From CAZVWW01 sp964631265 (GTDB lineage Bacteria; Thermotogota; Thermotogae; MWEM01), in contig CAZVWW010000059.1 in NCBI GenBank assembly GCA_964631265.1, positions 1 to 13,945 of the forward strand: a stretch of DNA of 13,945 bases, in the 5' to 3' direction. Position numbers and translations under genes: made by a program. The notes under the pieces are model-generated. The model saw only the letters and a list, made by a program, of their open reading frames with translations, ran no database searches and was not told the DNA's origin. Each line of letters opens with the position of its first letter. Position 1 is the stretch's first letter. Shown here in pieces: positions 1 through 6,973 of this stretch.

Positions 1-14
1 TTTAGAAAAAAGGT

Positions 15-43
15 AAACACCCGGGGGGGTGTTTTCTTTTTTT
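15..43. terminator. Bidirectional rho-independent terminator, first hairpin of the shared-loop family
   Basis: The 15-22 arm pairs perfectly with 27-34 (AAACACCC / GGGTGTTT). On the plus strand the stem is followed by T4CT7 (32-43). On the minus strand it is followed by T6 (complement of 6-11). It could therefore end a plus-strand gene to the left of the window and also stop leftward transcription from the signalling operon. Drawn with a 6-bp stem (15-20/29-34), the 8-nt loop is CCGGGGGG, the same loop type as three more hairpins downstream. Confidence 0.7.
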
Positions 44-45
44 GG

Positions 46-71
46 CGCCGCACCCCGGGGGCGGTGCGGCG
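46..71 (+). repeat. Hairpin with 8-nt CCGGGGGC loop
   Basis: A perfect 9-bp stem (46-54 CGCCGCACC with 63-71 GGTGCGGCG) closes the loop CCGGGGGC (55-62). No T-tract follows, so it is not a standard terminator. It lies directly after the T-tract of the first hairpin and shares its loop but not its stem sequence. Function unknown. Confidence 0.6.
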
Positions 72-72
72 A

Positions 73-113
73 GGGCTGGGAGGGGGGGAGGGATGGCGAG
101 GTTGGGAAGGGGG
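73..113 (+). other. G-rich tract with G-quadruplex motif
   Basis: Plus-strand G runs of 3, 3, 7 and 3 at 73-75, 78-80, 82-88 and 90-92 are separated by loops of 1-2 nt, matching the usual four-run G-quadruplex pattern. Further runs follow at 104-106 and 109-113. Coding on either strand here would be low-complexity, so I treat the tract as non-coding. Whether it folds in the cell is not shown by sequence. Confidence 0.5.
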
Positions 114-126
114 AAGTTCGCAATGG

Positions 127-180
127 AAACCGGAGGGACAGGTCCCTTGAGCCATGACTGAAACCGTCCTCCGGTTTTTT
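127..180 (+). terminator. Terminator-like long hairpin with T-tract
   Basis: AAACCGGAGG (127-136) pairs with CCTCCGGTTT (168-177). After a bulged G, AC (138-139) can also pair with GT (166-167). A T6 run spans 175-180. The loop is long (about 26-31 nt). A competing small hairpin, GGGAC AG GTCCC (135-146), uses part of the left arm, so two mutually exclusive folds are possible, as in an attenuator. No gene lies immediately upstream on this strand in the window. Confidence 0.4.
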
Positions 181-198
181 GCATTCCCCTTCCCTCTC

Positions 199-222
199 GT
201 TCCAGGTCCCCCGGCCTGGAAC
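199..222 (-). repeat. Hairpin with 8-nt CCGGGGGA loop (minus strand)
   Basis: A perfect 8-bp stem (199-206 GTTCCAGG with 215-222 CCTGGAAC) encloses 207-214. Read on the minus strand the loop is CCGGGGGA. It is the third member of the shared-loop group and is inverted relative to the first two. No T-tract follows on either strand. Confidence 0.55.
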
Positions 223-235
223 TGCTGACCAAACC

Positions 236-257
236 AACAACCTCCCCCGGGGTTGTT
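236..257 (-). repeat. Hairpin with 8-nt CCGGGGGA loop (minus strand)
   Basis: A perfect 7-bp stem (236-242 AACAACC with 251-257 GGTTGTT) encloses 243-250. Read on the minus strand the loop is CCGGGGGA, identical to the hairpin at 199-222, while the stem sequence is unrelated. It lies about 80 nt past the stop codon of the diguanylate cyclase gene, so it would be in that transcript's 3' region. Confidence 0.55.
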
Positions 258-333
258 TCCGATTGCCCGGTTTTGCTGTTTGAGTTAGCGTGAGAACATG
301 GGTTCAGGCCAAACCGTCCTTTCGGCTGTTTTT

Positions 334-1200
334 TCAGACGATCTTGTTTCTTCCGGTGTTTTTGGCCTGATAGAGGTTGTCATCCGCTTTTCGGACCAGT
401 ATCCTTGGGTCTTCGCCGGAGTATTCGGCTAGTCCGCAGCTGATGGTTACTGCAAGTCCATTATCGAAATTGGTCTCTTCGACGGAGCGGCGAAGCCTTT
501 CGGCCGCCTTGAGTGCTTCTTTTCCAGCGACTTCAGGGAATATGATTAGAAACTCCTCCCCGCCATATCTACCGGCGGTGTCAACTTCTCTGATTTGCTG
601 TTTGATTTCCGAGGCAAGTCTTTCGAGAACCTTGTCGCCCACAAGATGGCCATACTCATCGTTGACCCGTTTAAAGTGATCGATGTCTGCCATCAATACG
701 GATAACGGTCTTTTGTATCGGTTGGCCCGCTCAACTTCGGAGGTCAGGATTTCCAATATCTTTTTGTGGTTGTAAAGCTTTGTCAAGCCGTCTGTATAGG
801 AGGCTTCTTTCAAGTCGTTGATTAATTTGGATAATCTCAGTTGTGTGTTGACTCTTGCGATCAATTCCTTTTTTTTGATCGGTTTTGTGATATAGTCCAC
901 AGCTCCGGCTTTATACGCTTTGTTGATGCTTTCGTCGTCTGTACTGGCGGTCATAAAAACGATCGGAATCTCCTTTGTCGTGTCGTTTGATTTTAGTATC
1001 CTGCATACCTCGTATCCGTCCATGTCCGGCATTTGGATGTCCAGCAGGATTAAATCCGGCCGCTTTTTTTCCGCTATTTTCAACCCTTCATTAGGATTTA
1101 GCGTGGCCCAGACCAACAGCTCCTCTGATTTGATGATGTTTGCAGCCACTTGAATGTTTGTGTTGTTATCGTCAATGATCAAAATCCTCTGCGCGTCCAT
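334..1200 (-). CDS. Response regulator with REC and GGDEF domains (diguanylate cyclase)
   Basis: This 288-residue cytoplasmic protein joins a receiver domain (about 5-122) to a GGDEF domain (about 128-288). It is predicted to make cyclic-di-GMP from two GTP when phosphorylated. The receiver has the acidic pair D10/D11, phosphoacceptor D54 in LILLDIQMP, and K106 in the TKP motif. The cyclase has the metal-site region around D172 (ADIDHFK), the active-site signature GGEEF (213-217), and an intact inhibitory I-site RxxD (R204-D207) five residues upstream, so product feedback inhibition is expected. The architecture resembles PleD-type regulators but with one receiver. The start is well supported: AGGAGG sits 7 nt before the ATG. 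It follows the frameshifted hybrid kinase by 31 nt on the same strand, so that kinase is the likely partner (inference). There is no strong terminator directly after the stop; the hairpins to the left may serve. Confidence 0.93.
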   Translation of the reverse strand: MDAQRILIIDDNNTNIQVAANIIKSEELLVWATLNPNEGLKIAEKKRPDLILLDIQMPDMDGYEVCRILKSNDTTKEIPIVFMTASTDDESINKAYKAGAVDYITKPIKKKELIARVNTQLRLSKLINDLKEASYTDGLTKLYNHKKILEILTSEVERANRYKRPLSVLMADIDHFKRVNDEYGHLVGDKVLERLASEIKQQIREVDTAGRYGGEEFLIIFPEVAGKEALKAAERLRRSVEETNFDNGLAVTISCGLAEYSGEDPRILVRKADDNLYQAKNTGRNKIV

Positions 1201-1231
1201 TGTGATTCCTCCTGTTTCTACATGATCTGTC

Positions 1232-2656
1232 TTACCGGATCAGTTCCTCAAATGCCTTGAACTGCCGTTCCATATTGGCGATATCAAAATGATTCGCATA
1301 ACGCCGGAGGGCTTTGGCATATTCCATCAGCTCTTTTGCCTCATGCTCCTCTGCAATCTCCTGGAGTTGGATTGCAAATGCTTCCACATCGTCTCCCAGT
1401 ATCATTTCGTTGATCTCTTTCCATTTTGGATACATCTGTTCTTTCAAGGTTTCTTTCAGTGTTTCACTGAGTTTTCCAAGCTCTTTATCGCTCTTCCCGG
1501 TCTCTGAAACATTGTCTGTTTCAAGGTGTTTTGCAAGTTCCTGAACCAAATCCGCTTTCGTGACAGGTTTCCGGATATAACCGTCACAGATCTTTCTGAT
1601 CTCCTGCTCGTCCCGGGCCATAGCTGAAGCCGTCAGGGCGATGATGGCAATGTCTTTTGTCTTTTCGTCTTTTTTCAGGATTGTTGTCGCCTCATAACCG
1701 CTCATGACAGGCATCTGCATATCCATGAGGATAAGATCCGGCTTTAGTTCTCTGGCGATATTGACAGCTATGGCCCCGTTCTCTGCCGTGGATATCTCCA
1801 GATCATACGGCTCCAAATACCCCTTGACAATTAACACGTTCGATGGCATATCCTCCACGACCAACACCTTTGATGGTTTAAACCGGTAATCCGTTTCCTT
1901 GTCAGGGGCAGGCTTAGGGGAAATCTTATCGCACGTTTCATACTTGACATCCTTTAAAGCCAGGGTGAATGTCGATCCCTTGCCACGAGTGCTTTCCACC
2001 AGTATATCCCCATTCATCATGCTTGCCAGCTTCTTGCTGATGGTTAATCCCAATCCCGTGCCGCCGAATTTTCGGGTGTTTTGCCCGTCCTGTTGCGTAA
2101 AGGATTCGAAGATTTTTCGCTGGTTTTGCCCGGAAATGCCAATGCCGGTGTCTTCCACTTCAATATTCAAGTCTGCAATTCTGTTTTCTTCATCCACACG
2201 GCTGGTTTTAATGGCAATTTTCACAGACCCCTCTTCGGTGAATTTAACCGCATTTCCGACTAAATTCAGTAATATCTGTCGAACCCTTAATTCATCCACC
2301 ATAACGATTTCAGGTGTCTGTTCATCATAGTCCGAAATCAGTTCGATATGCTTCTCTTCCGCTTTGAAACGAAAGATCTGAAGGATCTCTTCTACAATAA
2401 CCCGGATACTGGTATTAACCAGCTGAATATCCATCTTCCCGGCTTCGATTTTTGACAGATCCAGGATATCGTTGATGAGATTCAACAGATTCGACCCGGC
2501 TGACTTGATGCCTTGCAGATACTGCTTCATTTTCGAATCGTTGCAACGATCCTCCAACAATTCTGAAAAACCGATGATGGCATTCATCGGCGTTCTGATC
2601 TCATGACTCATATTGGCCAAAAACTCCGACTTGGCCCGGTTGGCATTTTCCGCCAT
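1232..2656 (-). CDS. Hybrid histidine kinase, C-terminal part (HisKA-HATPase-REC), displaced by a frameshift
   Basis: This is the kinase half of a split gene. In this frame, residues about 8-75 are the HisKA dimerisation/phosphotransfer helix pair with H18 in SHEIRTP. The ATPase domain follows, with N-box around NLVGNAVKF (131-139), DTGIGI (169-174) and GGTGLGL (198-204). A receiver (about 262-380) has E268/D269, phosphoacceptor D312 and K363. The tail (about 400-474) is a helical region resembling the HPt-like ends of many hybrid kinases, but it lacks a recognisable phosphotransfer histidine motif. The nominal ATG at 2656 has no good ribosome site and begins exactly where the coiled linker to HisKA should be. 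The sensor half lies in another frame just upstream with a 56-nt overlap, so this is better read as one gene broken at 2660-2664 than as a separate soluble kinase. It is strongly similar to the kinase core at 4415-6973. Confidence 0.85.
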   Translation of the reverse strand: MAENANRAKSEFLANMSHEIRTPMNAIIGFSELLEDRCNDSKMKQYLQGIKSAGSNLLNLINDILDLSKIEAGKMDIQLVNTSIRVIVEEILQIFRFKAEEKHIELISDYDEQTPEIVMVDELRVRQILLNLVGNAVKFTEEGSVKIAIKTSRVDEENRIADLNIEVEDTGIGISGQNQRKIFESFTQQDGQNTRKFGGTGLGLTISKKLASMMNGDILVESTRGKGSTFTLALKDVKYETCDKISPKPAPDKETDYRFKPSKVLVVEDMPSNVLIVKGYLEPYDLEISTAENGAIAVNIARELKPDLILMDMQMPVMSGYEATTILKKDEKTKDIAIIALTASAMARDEQEIRKICDGYIRKPVTKADLVQELAKHLETDNVSETGKSDKELGKLSETLKETLKEQMYPKWKEINEMILGDDVEAFAIQLQEIAEEHEAKELMEYAKALRRYANHFDIANMERQFKAFEELIR

Positions 2657-4217
2657 CTGTTTTTGCTTCCATCAACTCCGTGATATCCCTTCCGACCCCC
2701 TGTATTTCCATGATATTCCCCTCATCACCCAGAATGGCGTTGTCTTCCCAGGCAAGCCATCTCCAACCACGAACCGTTTTTGCCCGCTGTTCGATATATG
2801 CCCGGTAAGGGGGGACATACAGGTTTTCCATCGCTTTCAGAGTGGGTTCGATGTCTTCCTCATGGACAAGCGGAGTGAATTGTTTCCCGATTAGTGCTTC
2901 TCTGGTTTTGCCGAAGGCCTCGCAATACGCTTCGTTGACATAAGTAAACCGCCCCTCTGTGTCAACCCGTACAATCAGGTCATTCTGCGATTCAAGCAAC
3001 CCTTTATAGCGTTTCTCACTCATCGCCAGTTTTCTGCTGGCCCTTTTTTTATGGGTGATATCCCTTACAAATGAATAGAGTCTTTTCACGCCCACATCGA
3101 AATAGGTAACACTTATCTCCACATCCAGCTGTTCGCCATCTTTGGTAACATGGACGGATTCGAATCGGTCATAGCCTTTTTCGAAAACGTTTTGGATGTG
3201 TTTTTTTGTTTCTTCCGGTCTCTCTTTTCCCTCTATATCGGTAATCGTCATCTCAAGCATTTCTTCGCGGCTATATCCCATCTTCCGGCAGAAGGCCCCG
3301 TTGGCCTCAATGATCTTCCCCTTGTCATCTGTGATAAAAAATCCATCCAGGGTTGTGGATAAGAGGGTATTGAACTCCAGTTGTGACTGCTTTCGGTCTG
3401 TGATGTCCTGATGGGTTCCCAACATCAGCAGGGGCTTGTTGTCTTCTGTCCAACTCATGACCTTTCCCCGGTCGAGTACCCAGATCCAGTTGCCGTTTTT
3501 GTGTTTCATTCTGGTTTCACATTCATAATAGTCCGTTTTCCCCTGAAAATGTTCTTCCAATAGTCCCTGGCTTTTTTGTAGATCATCCGGATGGGCAAAC
3601 TGCATCCATGTCCCGATCGTGGTGGGGGATATCTCCTCTAAAGAATACCCGACGATTTCCGCCCATTTCTCGTTAAAAATCGTCTCGCCTGTCTGAACAT
3701 TCCATTCCCAGGTTCCAACATTTGTTCCTTCCAAAATACCGAACAAACGCTGTTTTTCTTTTTTCAGCTCTTCCTCTTTTTCTTTCAACAACGTTAAATC
3801 ATGGTGGGCCCCGATCATTCTGACTGGCTTCCCGTTCTTATCTCTGATGATCAACCCGCGGCAACGTATCCAAACTGTCGATCCCTTTTTGTGCTGATAT
3901 CTGACAATCTGATCAAAGGGATAATCCGGATTTTCGATGTGTTTTTGTAAATTGACATCCACCTTTTTTAAATCATCCGGATTGATCATATTCTGCCAGG
4001 CGCTGGATTTGTGGGGCATTTCGTCCGGGTCATAGCCAAGCGTTGTCCAGAATTTCCGATTCATCCATTCGTTTTCCATGTTTTCAAGATCCCAATACCA
4101 CAGACCGTCCAATGAAGAGTCCTGCAGAAAATCAAAGACTCTGTTGTCCGTTTTGATCAAATCGTATAACTCTTTTTTCAAGTAATTTTCATCTCTGTTT
4201 TGCTTCCCCATTTCCAT
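2601..4217 (-). CDS. Hybrid histidine kinase, N-terminal sensor part with four PAS domains, frameshifted at its end
   Basis: This is the soluble sensor half of a split hybrid kinase (538 residues in this frame, no membrane segments or signal peptide). Four PAS/PAC units follow one another at about 25-145, 158-277, 280-395 and 400-520. Each ends in a typical linker such as HHDLTLLKEKE, HQDITDRKQ, VRDITHKK and GRDITELMEA. The PAS ligands cannot be told from sequence. After EAK the frame runs into about 23 aberrant residues (TDGGKCQPG...) before a stop. Removing one A from the A5 run at 2660-2664 would instead continue EAKQMAENANRAK straight into the HisKA helix of the downstream frame, giving a single protein of about 1,000 residues. 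The start ATG at 4217 has GGAG about 5 nt upstream. An extended -10 promoter lies about 60 nt further up. Confidence 0.85.
   Translation of the reverse strand: MEMGKQNRDENYLKKELYDLIKTDNRVFDFLQDSSLDGLWYWDLENMENEWMNRKFWTTLGYDPDEMPHKSSAWQNMINPDDLKKVDVNLQKHIENPDYPFDQIVRYQHKKGSTVWIRCRGLIIRDKNGKPVRMIGAHHDLTLLKEKEEELKKEKQRLFGILEGTNVGTWEWNVQTGETIFNEKWAEIVGYSLEEISPTTIGTWMQFAHPDDLQKSQGLLEEHFQGKTDYYECETRMKHKNGNWIWVLDRGKVMSWTEDNKPLLMLGTHQDITDRKQSQLEFNTLLSTTLDGFFITDDKGKIIEANGAFCRKMGYSREEMLEMTITDIEGKERPEETKKHIQNVFEKGYDRFESVHVTKDGEQLDVEISVTYFDVGVKRLYSFVRDITHKKRASRKLAMSEKRYKGLLESQNDLIVRVDTEGRFTYVNEAYCEAFGKTREALIGKQFTPLVHEEDIEPTLKAMENLYVPPYRAYIEQRAKTVRGWRWLAWEDNAILGDEGNIMEIQGVGRDITELMEAKTDGGKCQPGQVGVFGQYES
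2657..2664 (-). other. Frameshift site (A5 homopolymer) between PAS and kinase frames
   Basis: On the minus strand the sequence reads GCAAAAACAGATGGCG. Upstream codons read GCA AAA ACA GAT. Deleting one A gives GCA AAA CAG ATG GCG, which joins the two frames into a normal PAS-linker-HisKA junction. This could be a sequencing or assembly error, a real mutation, a phase-variable tract, or less likely recoding. The run is short for classical phase variation. Confidence 0.75.
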
Positions 4218-4241
4218 GATTCTCCAATCCGTTTATCTGTC

Positions 4242-4265
4242 CTTGATCCTTGATCTGACTTGATC
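4242..4265 (-). repeat. Three direct GATCAAG repeats in the kinase leader
   Basis: CTTGATC occurs at 4242-4248, 4249-4255 and 4259-4265 (GATCAAG on the minus strand, the coding sense of the downstream kinase). They lie between the predicted transcription start and the ATG at 4217. Repeats of this kind can be operator half-sites, but no known regulator is recognised. Confidence 0.35.
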
Positions 4266-4280
4266 AGGACGCTCTATATG

Positions 4281-4289
4281 ATTATAGCA
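4281..4289 (-). promoter_or_regulatory. Extended -10 promoter for the leftward signalling operon
   Basis: On the minus strand the sequence reads TGCTATAAT, an exact TGn extended -10 with consensus hexamer. No good -35 is visible 16-18 nt upstream, which is normal for extended -10 promoters. The expected start near 4274 gives a leader of about 57 nt before the PAS kinase ATG. Confidence 0.5.
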
Positions 4290-4353
4290 TACGATTATAA
4301 TAACGAAGAGGTGTGATATTTGAGGGAACTGTTTTCGGAATTGAACCCAAATC

Positions 4354-4362
4354 TGCTATACT
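4354..4362 (+). promoter_or_regulatory. Extended -10 promoter for the rightward kinase operon
   Basis: TGCTATACT on the plus strand is an extended -10 one base off the hexamer consensus, and it is nearly the same 9-mer as in the divergent promoter. The -35 region (around 4333-4339) is poor. The expected start near 4369 leaves a leader of about 46 nt before the TTG start at 4415. Confidence 0.45.
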
Positions 4363-4414
4363 TTGATTGCTTTAATGCCTTTTTTTAAAAGAGGTCGTTT
4401 GGGGGCGTATTCTT

Positions 4415-6973
4415 TTGATAAACAAAGAGAAAAAATCCTTCAACAGTAGAAGATATTTCTTTTTAGTCTTTTTAGCCATCATCATCCCGTCGATTTTTAT
4501 CATTTCACTGACGACATTCATTCTCTTTCATTATAGCTTTGGAAAAGAGACGGAGAAATTGAAAAATGATCACCTGGCCTACGCTGATTCTCTTAAAGAA
4601 CATCTGGATGGTCAGCTAAGGGCTTTAGATGAGGATTTTTCCTATCTTACCGGGAACACTCGGTTCCAGGATTTTCTTAAGGAACCGGGAGTACAAACAA
4701 GAAGAGCTGTTGAAAAAGATTGGGAGAGCTTTTTAAGCACGAAAGAACTCTATGAAGAGATTAGCTATATTGACAAATCCGGTGAAGTCATCATCAAGAT
4801 CAACAAAGAAATGACTCCCTTAAAAAAAGAAGGAGCAAGGGAGGGGTTTCAAGACCAAATACTTCGATTTACCACACCTGTTCATGATTCAGGAGGTGAG
4901 AAAGCGGGTTTTTTAACAATAAACTGCTCTTGTGAGGATCTGGCAAGCATTATGCAGTTGAAACTCAAACTTTTACCGACAAATCAAATCCTTTTAAACC
5001 CGTCAGGTTTCAGTTTGCTCTCACAAGAAAACGCCAAACCGGGGTTTCAAAACAGCTATCCTGAAGCCTGGGAGAGAATCAAAACAAAAGACAGCGGACA
5101 ATTCCAGAATAAAAACGGTATCTTTACTTTCAAAACCATCCCCTTCCTGTTTGGTGTTTATGATGATCCAGCTGCGGATGTTGATGAGATAACAGCGAGC
5201 ACGGGGGAAAAGTCTTATTGGAAACCGGTTTTGCATATTCCCACAGAAGACCTTCAAATCATTAAGCGGTCTGTCTTAAACCCCCATGCATTCTGGTCTT
5301 TGATCGCCATCTTCGGGGATACACTCGGTGCTTTGATTCTGTCACGCTTCATGCTGAAAAACAGGTTGTCAAAGCTGAAGATTGAAAATCAGAAAGACGA
5401 GCTGATGCATGCCAATCAAAAATTATCGAGTTATAATGAGCAACTTATGATGTCGCAACAGACATTAAAGTCCACGATAGATAAACTCGATGAGGCAAAA
5501 AAAGAGGCGGAAAGAGCCAACCGGGCGAAGAGTACTTTCCTTGCAAATGTCTCCCATGAGATAAGAACACCGATGAATGCCATTATCGGCTTTTCAGAAT
5601 TGCTCCACAGCGAAGTTCAAGACCCCCGGGAAAGGAATTTCCTGAATAAGATAAAAATCAGCGGTAATATCCTTCTTAATCTCATCAACGACATTCTGGA
5701 CCTGTCGAAGATAGAAGCCGGAAAGATCAGCATTGAAAGGGAGAGTGTCAATGTACCCTCTCTCTTGAAAGAGATGACTCAGCTATTTCAACCGCAGATT
5801 GAGAAAAAGGGGGTGGCTTACAGAGCTGAATGTAACAAGGATATCCCCGGAGCACTTCTTCTTGATGGCAAGAGACTTCGGCAGATACTCATCAACTTGA
5901 TCGGAAACGCCATGAAATTCACAGAAGAGGGGTATATTGAGGTGCTTTGTCAGGCAATTCCCAATGACGAACAAGAAACAATTGATTTATCGTTTACCGT
6001 CAGAGATACGGGGATCGGGATCCAGGAGAGCGAGAAAGAGAAGATTTTTGAAAAATTCGAACAGCAGAAGGGGCAAAGCAGCGATCAATACGGCGGAACC
6101 GGCTTGGGTCTGCCCATCACCAAAAAACTGGTTGAGCTGATGAATGGTCATATATCGCTTAAAAGCAAAAGGGGTAGAGGAACAACTTTTACGGTTATTT
6201 TAAAGGACATCGAGATCAGCTCCAGAGAACCTGAAGAGATAACAAAACAAGATATCGCAGAAGTGGATCGGATAGTCTTTCAAGCAAACGAAAAGATATT
6301 GGCCGTGGATGATGTTGATAACAATCGGCTCGTTCTGTACGAGTTGTTGAAGCGTTTTGGTTTAAGCACTGATCTTGCTTCCAACGGGAAAGAAGCGTTT
6401 GAACGCTTCAAAACAAACAATTATAGCCTTGTTATCACCGATTTAAGGATGCCGGTGATGGACGGCTTTCAACTGGCAAAAAAGATCAGAGCCTTTGATT
6501 CAAAAACACCCGTGATTGCCCTGTCAGCATCACATAAAAGGATGGATACAAACAGATTAATACAATCAGATTTTGATGATCATCTGGGAAAACCGATAAA
6601 AATAGACAAACTGATCAAGACACTTCAGCGTTATCTGCCATATGATGAAAAGGTGGTTTCAACCGGCAATCAAAGCGAGGAGAAGGATGAACACGCTATT
6701 GAGGAAGCGATATCCGTCAGTCCCGAAAAGCTTGATCATTATATTGCATCCTGGAAGGCGTATAATGAAAACTATACCATATCTGCTTGCAAAGCGTTTA
6801 CAGCAAAGGTTGAAGAAGACCCCGACATGATCGCTGTGCATGCGGTTAGAGAGTGGGTCAAACGTATAAAAGGAACCCTCTCCGATTTTGACATTAAGGG
6901 TATCTTGGAGAATTGGAATGTCTTTTTTCAACTGTTAAAAAAATTGAGGAAGAGTGTGAGTGATAGACCGTGA
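4415..6973 (+). CDS. Membrane-anchored hybrid histidine kinase (TM sensor-HisKA-HATPase-REC)
   Basis: This 852-residue protein has a strong N-terminal membrane helix (about 14-40) and an external region (about 41-290) with no family I recognise. A weaker second hydrophobic segment lies at about 291-312, followed by a coiled-coil linker (315-370). HisKA carries H381. The ATPase domain shows N494/N498, DTGIGI (531-536) and GGTGLGL (560-566). A receiver (about 627-742) has D632/D633, phosphoacceptor D676 and K726. The tail (about 765-852) is helical and HPt-like but lacks a clear histidine motif. The start is TTG. No ATG or GTG lies between it and the upstream in-frame stop, and the next internal Met would remove the membrane anchor. 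A G-rich stretch (4400-4405) about 9 nt upstream is the only nearby ribosome-site candidate; AGAGGT at 4390-4395 lies rather far away. The gene is transcribed away from its paralogue and overlaps the next kinase by 4 nt, implying joint action. Confidence 0.92.
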   Translation: MINKEKKSFNSRRYFFLVFLAIIIPSIFIISLTTFILFHYSFGKETEKLKNDHLAYADSLKEHLDGQLRALDEDFSYLTGNTRFQDFLKEPGVQTRRAVEKDWESFLSTKELYEEISYIDKSGEVIIKINKEMTPLKKEGAREGFQDQILRFTTPVHDSGGEKAGFLTINCSCEDLASIMQLKLKLLPTNQILLNPSGFSLLSQENAKPGFQNSYPEAWERIKTKDSGQFQNKNGIFTFKTIPFLFGVYDDPAADVDEITASTGEKSYWKPVLHIPTEDLQIIKRSVLNPHAFWSLIAIFGDTLGALILSRFMLKNRLSKLKIENQKDELMHANQKLSSYNEQLMMSQQTLKSTIDKLDEAKKEAERANRAKSTFLANVSHEIRTPMNAIIGFSELLHSEVQDPRERNFLNKIKISGNILLNLINDILDLSKIEAGKISIERESVNVPSLLKEMTQLFQPQIEKKGVAYRAECNKDIPGALLLDGKRLRQILINLIGNAMKFTEEGYIEVLCQAIPNDEQETIDLSFTVRDTGIGIQESEKEKIFEKFEQQKGQSSDQYGGTGLGLPITKKLVELMNGHISLKSKRGRGTTFTVILKDIEISSREPEEITKQDIAEVDRIVFQANEKILAVDDVDNNRLVLYELLKRFGLSTDLASNGKEAFERFKTNNYSLVITDLRMPVMDGFQLAKKIRAFDSKTPVIALSASHKRMDTNRLIQSDFDDHLGKPIKIDKLIKTLQRYLPYDEKVVSTGNQSEEKDEHAIEEAISVSPEKLDHYIASWKAYNENYTISACKAFTAKVEEDPDMIAVHAVREWVKRIKGTLSDFDIKGILENWNVFFQLLKKLRKSVSDRP

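Noticed and set aside
2..232. A 76-residue open frame on the minus strand
   Set aside because: It is proline-rich and low-complexity, runs through all of the hairpins and the G-rich tract, and has no ribosome site or recognisable family.
311..335. Possible terminator just after the diguanylate cyclase stop
   Set aside because: The AAAC/GTTT stem has mismatches, and the T-run lies on the plus-strand side, which is wrong for the minus-strand gene. Too weak to list as a feature.
2601..2664. Programmed ribosomal frameshifting or separate translation of the two kinase halves
   Set aside because: Joining the frames needs a +1 shift, no stop codon or clear stimulatory structure is at the site, and the downstream ATG lacks a ribosome site. 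Mutation or read error is simpler, though not excluded.
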